Source: Trichomonas vaginalis G3
Taxonomy: Eukaryota > Parabasalia > Trichomonadida > Trichomonadidae
DNA length: 64,000 bases
Direction: 5' to 3'
NCBI RefSeq assembly: GCF_026262505.1
Contig: NC_067203.1
Location: 930,001-994,000 of the forward strand
The position numbers and the translations under genes were made by a program. Of the stretch, positions 60,553 through 64,000 are shown piece after piece. The notes under the pieces were generated by a model that saw nothing but the letters and a program-made list of their open reading frames with translations, ran no database searches and was not told the origin of the DNA. Position 1 is the stretch's first letter; the number at the start of each line of letters is the position of its first letter.

Positions 60553-61784
60553 ATGTACAGAATAGATGTTTCAGATTTTTATGACTTCCAAGCCTTCAGA
60601 AATATGTGTCCATTTAGAGACTATAACAAAGCAGTCGAGAATTTGAAACGTTTAGTCATTTATGTTGACTCTGCCCGAATGTTATGTTATGAAAGAATGG
60701 GATGTAGTCTTTAACAAACCTAAAGCGACAATAGTTTCAGAACAAGAATGTAAACAGAAACTTAAGAAAATAAAAGTCGTACAAGTTGGCATGAAGATGT
60801 TAGATGCTTGGGTATCTTATTGTCAAAGTTAGATGATTTTTCAGTTCGTGGTATAAAGTTCTATACACCTCTCCAAACTTCTATTCTATCTTCACTGGAT
60901 ATAAATACGAACAAGTAGAATGGAAAGAAAATGTTATAGAAGCTTGGTTAGACCATGTCAAAGAAATTATATGCAATGGAAACGAAAGAGTCTATGAGTA
61001 TATCTTATGTTGGTTTGCAAACATCTTACAACATCCAAGTGCTAAAAATGAAACTGCTCTCATTATAATTGGAAAACAAGGAACAGGTAAGAACACTTTC
61101 TTTACAGATATCTTGTGCAAACTGTTAGAAGGTTATTCGAACCCGAATATGACAAACTTAGAAAACATCTGCGGTAAGTTTAACTCTTCAATAGAGAATA
61201 TGAAACTTATAGTATGTAACGAACTTCAAAGTATAGATACAACAAAAGTTTTGAACTCAGATGCTTTGAAGAGTCTTATAACAGACAAAGTTGGAGTTGT
61301 TGAAAGAAAATATAAAGACCAAAGAGTTTGTGAAAATGTTGCAAACTTCATCATGGTTTCAAACAATGCCGTTCCGATGAAGTTAGAAAGTTCTGACAGA
61401 AGATATGTAGTTGTCAGAACGTCAGATTCTCATATGCAAGATACAGAATATTTTGACGACTTAGCAGAAACTTTGACACCTAACTTTTACAACCACTTGT
61501 TCTCATATTTCATGACATTAGATATTTCAAAGTTCAATCCAAGACAAATTCCACATACCGAAGAGAGACAAACATTGTTAGAAGCAAACAAGAGTGTATA
61601 TGAACTGTTCATAGATGAAACTGACTTTGAGTGTTTAGATGAAAGGTCATTGTACGATTCGTATAAACAGTATTGTCAAGAGTATGGTTATATGACAGCG
61701 TCTAAACGAACATTCTTGGCAAACGTCAAAAGTCTTTTAGACGTACAGAATGGTGTATATACAAAGAAAAATTTTTCTGAGTAA
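60553..61784 (+). pseudogene. SF3 (D5-like) helicase, right copy, broken
   Basis: The C-terminal part has the SF3 motifs: Walker A GKQGTGKNTFF, a Walker B-like LIVCNEL, motif C NFIMVSNNAVP and the arginine region SSDRRYVVVR. Beyond lies a helical tail (DSYKQYCQEYGYMTASKRTF) resembling the DNA-binding extension of such helicases. The N-terminal part matches the left copy's 1-514. The gene carries a small number of breaks in its first half. Replicative helicase role by family. Confidence 0.75.
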
Positions 61785-61822
61785 ATTTTTAAAAAAAAAT
61801 ATTTTTTTATCCGATAGAAAAG

Positions 61823-62242
61823 ATGACGAAATTCATCTCAGTAAACAAGTACATGTCAGGACTTAAAGAAGAACTAGACCCATTCACATATTTGAATGTT
61901 TACTTCTACCATTTTGAAAAGTCTACATTTGACAAAGTTTGGAACATCGAACCAGTTAAGTTTGCTATTGTGACTAAAAATGGTGCGAAATTTGAAGACT
62001 TAGACATAGAAGGTTTGTTAACAGTCAAAGAAAGTTTTGACAGAAGGTTCTCAAACCTTAAAGAAGGCAAAGCATACAAACTTGTTATACCTTATGAACC
62101 AAAGAAAGCAGACGACTATGAATATTATGAGTCTAAGATAGTTGAAGTTCAGGGTAGATTGGGTAAAAAGATTTTAGAGTCTAAGCCAGTGTTTGCTCCT
62201 AAAGAGGAAGAGAACATTGACATTGACCCAGAAATGTTCTAA
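61823..62242 (+). CDS. Polinton protein of unknown function, 139 aa
   Basis: The intact frame begins MTKFISVNKYMSGLKEELDP and contains a beta-rich body (PVKFAIVTKNGAKFEDLDIE) and an acidic end (EEENIDIDPEMF). The size and acidic tail recall small single-stranded-DNA-binding proteins, but no diagnostic motif is visible. It follows the helicase by about 40 bases of AT-rich DNA. Unrecognised. Confidence 0.5.
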   Translation: MTKFISVNKYMSGLKEELDPFTYLNVYFYHFEKSTFDKVWNIEPVKFAIVTKNGAKFEDLDIEGLLTVKESFDRRFSNLKEGKAYKLVIPYEPKKADDYEYYESKIVEVQGRLGKKILESKPVFAPKEEENIDIDPEMF

Positions 62243-62261
62243 AAATAAAATTTTATTTTTA

Positions 62262-62704
62262 CATGTCATATCTCACCTTCTCTGGCTCTGGTTCTTTCTT
62301 CTCTTCTTCTACTTTCTTCTCTTTCTTTTCTCTCTTCTTCTTCTCTGGTGGAGTTATGTCAAACTTCTCAGAACCATATTTTTGTAAAAGGTCTTTGTCC
62401 TTTAATAGCTCTTCTATTCTGTTTTCTATTTCATTTTCAAGAACAGCGCATGTGTCTTCTTTGCATTCTAAGAAGTTTTGTTGGACTTCATCTCTCCAAG
62501 AGGCGTCATCTCTGTCAACAAGTCTGTCATTGACAAATTTTAAGACTGCTCTGCTTAATGTTTTATGGTTCTTGTCATATTCCAGAAACAGAACTTTAGA
62601 ACAAATTCCCCTTTCTTGTTTACACTATGTAAGATTTTATGGTCGACAGATGTTTTGCTGTCGAAAAGCTTGTCTCGAATATAGATAGCGAAATCGCTAG
62701 ACAT
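62262..62704 (-). pseudogene. Charged Lys/Glu-tailed Polinton gene, broken
   Basis: The minus strand reads MSSDFAIYIRDKLFDSKTSV at 62704 and ends in a Lys/Glu/Pro-rich tail near 62262 (KKKREKKEKKVEEEKKEPEP). It is divergent from the ATPase gene, 36 bases apart, suggesting a shared promoter. It is broken. Function unknown. Confidence 0.45.
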
Positions 62705-62740
62705 TTTCTAAAAGATAAAAATTTTAATTTTTCTAAAAAT

Positions 62741-63616
62741 ATGTTAGAAAAAAAGTTTGCTGACATTGACAAGAAATTTGAGAATGTTTTAAATAAGAAC
62801 AAGAGGAAGTTGGAAAATGCTCAGATAAAACCCATACATGACAAGTTCTTATTTGCTCAGAATGGTATAACAGGTCTAATCGCACCACCTGGGTCGGGTA
62901 AGACTTTCACTTATCTTAAAATGGCTGCACAACAACAAGAACTAGATGAGAAGAACCCATTCTATGAGTTAGTTGTTATTTGTAGTACTTCTGGTCAATT
63001 TGACCAAACCGTCAATTCGTTCAAAGATATTATAAAAAAGTCTAAGTTAGTATGTATAAAAGATACTGAGTTGTTAGATTGGATAAAGAAGTACCAAAGA
63101 AGAGTTTTGAAGTACAATGCTATAAATGAGTATATAAACTCGAAGTTTAAAGACCCAAATGAGGAAATGCAGAGAATATTAGAGAAGAAACACTTCAGAA
63201 ACAAACAGAAAGAGATTGAGTACCTTTCGAAGAAATTGCAATCTTACGATTGGAAGACTTACCCTCACAGATGTCTTCTTATCTTAGATGACTTTGCTTC
63301 TCATCCTTTGTTAAAGAATAGAGAACAAGACATGTGTCGAATTCTTAAGAAGCTCAGACACTTTAACATTTCAGTTGTCATTTGTGTACAGACAGCCAAG
63401 AGTTTAAGTAAGGATGTAAAGAGAATACTTACTGATATCATACTTTTCCCCGGATTGTCCGAAGACGATTTCATGGAACTTATGAAAGAGTCCATGGCAG
63501 GTAAGTTTGACAGACATGAACTATGGGAGAAGTACAAAGTCATACAAGACCCTCATACTTCTTTCAGAATTCATATCTACGCAAACAAAGTTCAAATTGT
63601 AAAAAGTCAAGCGTAA
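62741..63616 (+). CDS. Packaging ATPase (A32/FtsK-like), 291 aa
   Basis: I take the ATG at 62741 (MLEKKFADIDKKFENVLN), since the longer frame overlaps the divergent gene. Walker A APPGSGKTFTYL (about residues 62-73), Walker B CLLILDDF (about 211-218) and a following sensor stretch (SVVICVQTAKSL) match the genome-packaging ATPases of Polintons, virophages and large DNA viruses. It would drive DNA into capsids. The frame is open. It is the best single marker that the element is virus-like. Confidence 0.75.
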   Translation: MLEKKFADIDKKFENVLNKNKRKLENAQIKPIHDKFLFAQNGITGLIAPPGSGKTFTYLKMAAQQQELDEKNPFYELVVICSTSGQFDQTVNSFKDIIKKSKLVCIKDTELLDWIKKYQRRVLKYNAINEYINSKFKDPNEEMQRILEKKHFRNKQKEIEYLSKKLQSYDWKTYPHRCLLILDDFASHPLLKNREQDMCRILKKLRHFNISVVICVQTAKSLSKDVKRILTDIILFPGLSEDDFMELMKESMAGKFDRHELWEKYKVIQDPHTSFRIHIYANKVQIVKSQA

Positions 63617-63715
63617 AAATGTAAGTGTTTGAGTCTTAGTCTGTTGTGGTGCTGGGGCTGTCGGTTCTTCTGGCTTTGGAAGACATTCAGGAAGAGGAAC
63701 GTCAGCCATCCGTTT
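63617..63715 (-). other. Possible start of a minus-strand proline-rich frame
   Basis: Minus-strand codons from 63715 read MADVPLPECLPKPEEPTAPA before running antisense into the ATPase gene. The composition is protein-like but the frame is short; it may be a small gene or chance. Confidence 0.25.
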
Positions 63716-64000
63716 GTGTCCTGTCGGAAGGAAGGACTTTTCCTGTCGGAAGGAAGGACTTTTCCTGTCGGAAAGAAAAATTTTTCCTGTCGGAAGGAAA
63801 AACTTTTCCTGTCGGAAGGAAAAACTTTTTCTGAAGGTCGGCCAAAAAGTTCTCAATTTTCGAAAATTTGAATGGTTTACGGACGGACAACTGGAAAAAT
63901 TTTTCCTGTCGGAAGGAAAATTTTTTCCTGTAGGAAGGAAAATTTTTTCCTGTAGGAAGGAAAAGTTTTTCCTGTTGGAAGGAAAAGTTTTTCCTGTTGG
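63716..64000. repeat. 22-bp minisatellite inside the Polinton
   Basis: Units of the form CCTGTCGGAAGGAAAAACTT with a T-run recur about every 22 bp to the window edge, interrupted near 63835-63890. Variants change GTCGG to GTAGG and GTTGG along the array, a sign of stepwise unit expansion. Units are partly palindromic (GGAAAAATTTTTCC). Confidence 0.85.

Larger units (their letters stand above)
53103..64000 (+). mobile_element. Polinton/Maverick, right copy, eroded (runs off window)
   Basis: The element starts with an A-run and GC-rich terminal motif inside a BspA-like gene and continues to the window end. It carries the same gene series as the left copy and further genes: small proteins, SF3 helicase, a 139-residue protein, a charged minus-strand gene and a packaging ATPase. 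It is a broken fossil, with roughly twenty breaks spread mainly over the coiled-coil to capsid segment, while the later genes are mostly open. It lacks the 326-residue terminal gene of the left copy. Similarity between copies suggests insertion long after the family arose. Confidence 0.8.

Noticed and set aside
62263-62688. Ser/Phe-rich plus-strand frame of 141 codons
   Set aside because: It is the antisense of the charged Lys/Glu-rich Polinton gene on the minus strand.
63521-63890. Several frames through the 22-bp minisatellite
   Set aside because: All frames stay open only because the unit lacks stops. A 22-bp unit shifts frame every repeat, so no protein family is implied.

Overview
The window reads as nuclear DNA of a parabasalid protist, most likely Trichomonas vaginalis. 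The evidence is very AT-rich intergenic DNA, genes without recognisable introns, trichomonad-type initiator elements (TCA+1Py(T/A)) about 8-16 bases before several start codons, a hydrogenosomal NADH dehydrogenase 51-kDa subunit, BspA-like leucine-rich-repeat and ankyrin family genes, and two Maverick/Polinton elements. No database search was run; species and family names rest on recognition of motifs.

Layout. 1-8754: one end of a Polinton running leftward off the window, with most visible genes open. 8755-19425: a gene-free, repeat-built region holding a Kolobok-like DNA transposon with a transposase and about 110-bp inverted ends (10054-13033), a 2-kb inverted-repeat-bounded unit packed with about 17 near-perfect hairpins (13516-15531), a second hairpin-rich unit with a 122-bp tandem repeat (15806-16562), a 110-bp tandem duplication and a decayed MITE. 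19426-53100: host genes, namely a large multi-membrane PAS protein (TmcB-like), an armadillo-like protein, NuoF/Ndh51, an RRM/coiled-coil protein, a BspA-like LRR protein, an NTPase-UDP-sugar pyrophosphorylase fusion, a Pmp-like fragment, a broken ankyrin gene, an EndA-type nuclease, a Myb-like gene with an in-frame stop, a casein kinase 1, a tRNA-Ile, an EF-hand-like low-complexity protein, eRF3, a coiled-coil protein, an RRM protein, a ubiquitin-like-S27a fusion and a BspA-like fragment. 53103-64000: a second, eroded Polinton inserted in that last BspA-like gene and running rightward off the window.

The two Polintons are related copies in opposite orientation, with terminal module, basic coiled-coil protein, major capsid protein, small proteins, penton-like protein and SF3 helicase in the same order. 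The right copy shows further genes up to a packaging ATPase. DNA polymerase B, integrase and protease are not visible and would have to lie outside the window. The host genes are unrelated housekeeping and surface-family genes with individual promoters, not an operon.

The most unusual structure is the hairpin array at 13.8-15.1 kb. Two hairpin classes alternate. Arms match within each hairpin while sequences differ between hairpins, and the whole array sits between inverted repeats. I know of no described family that it fits.
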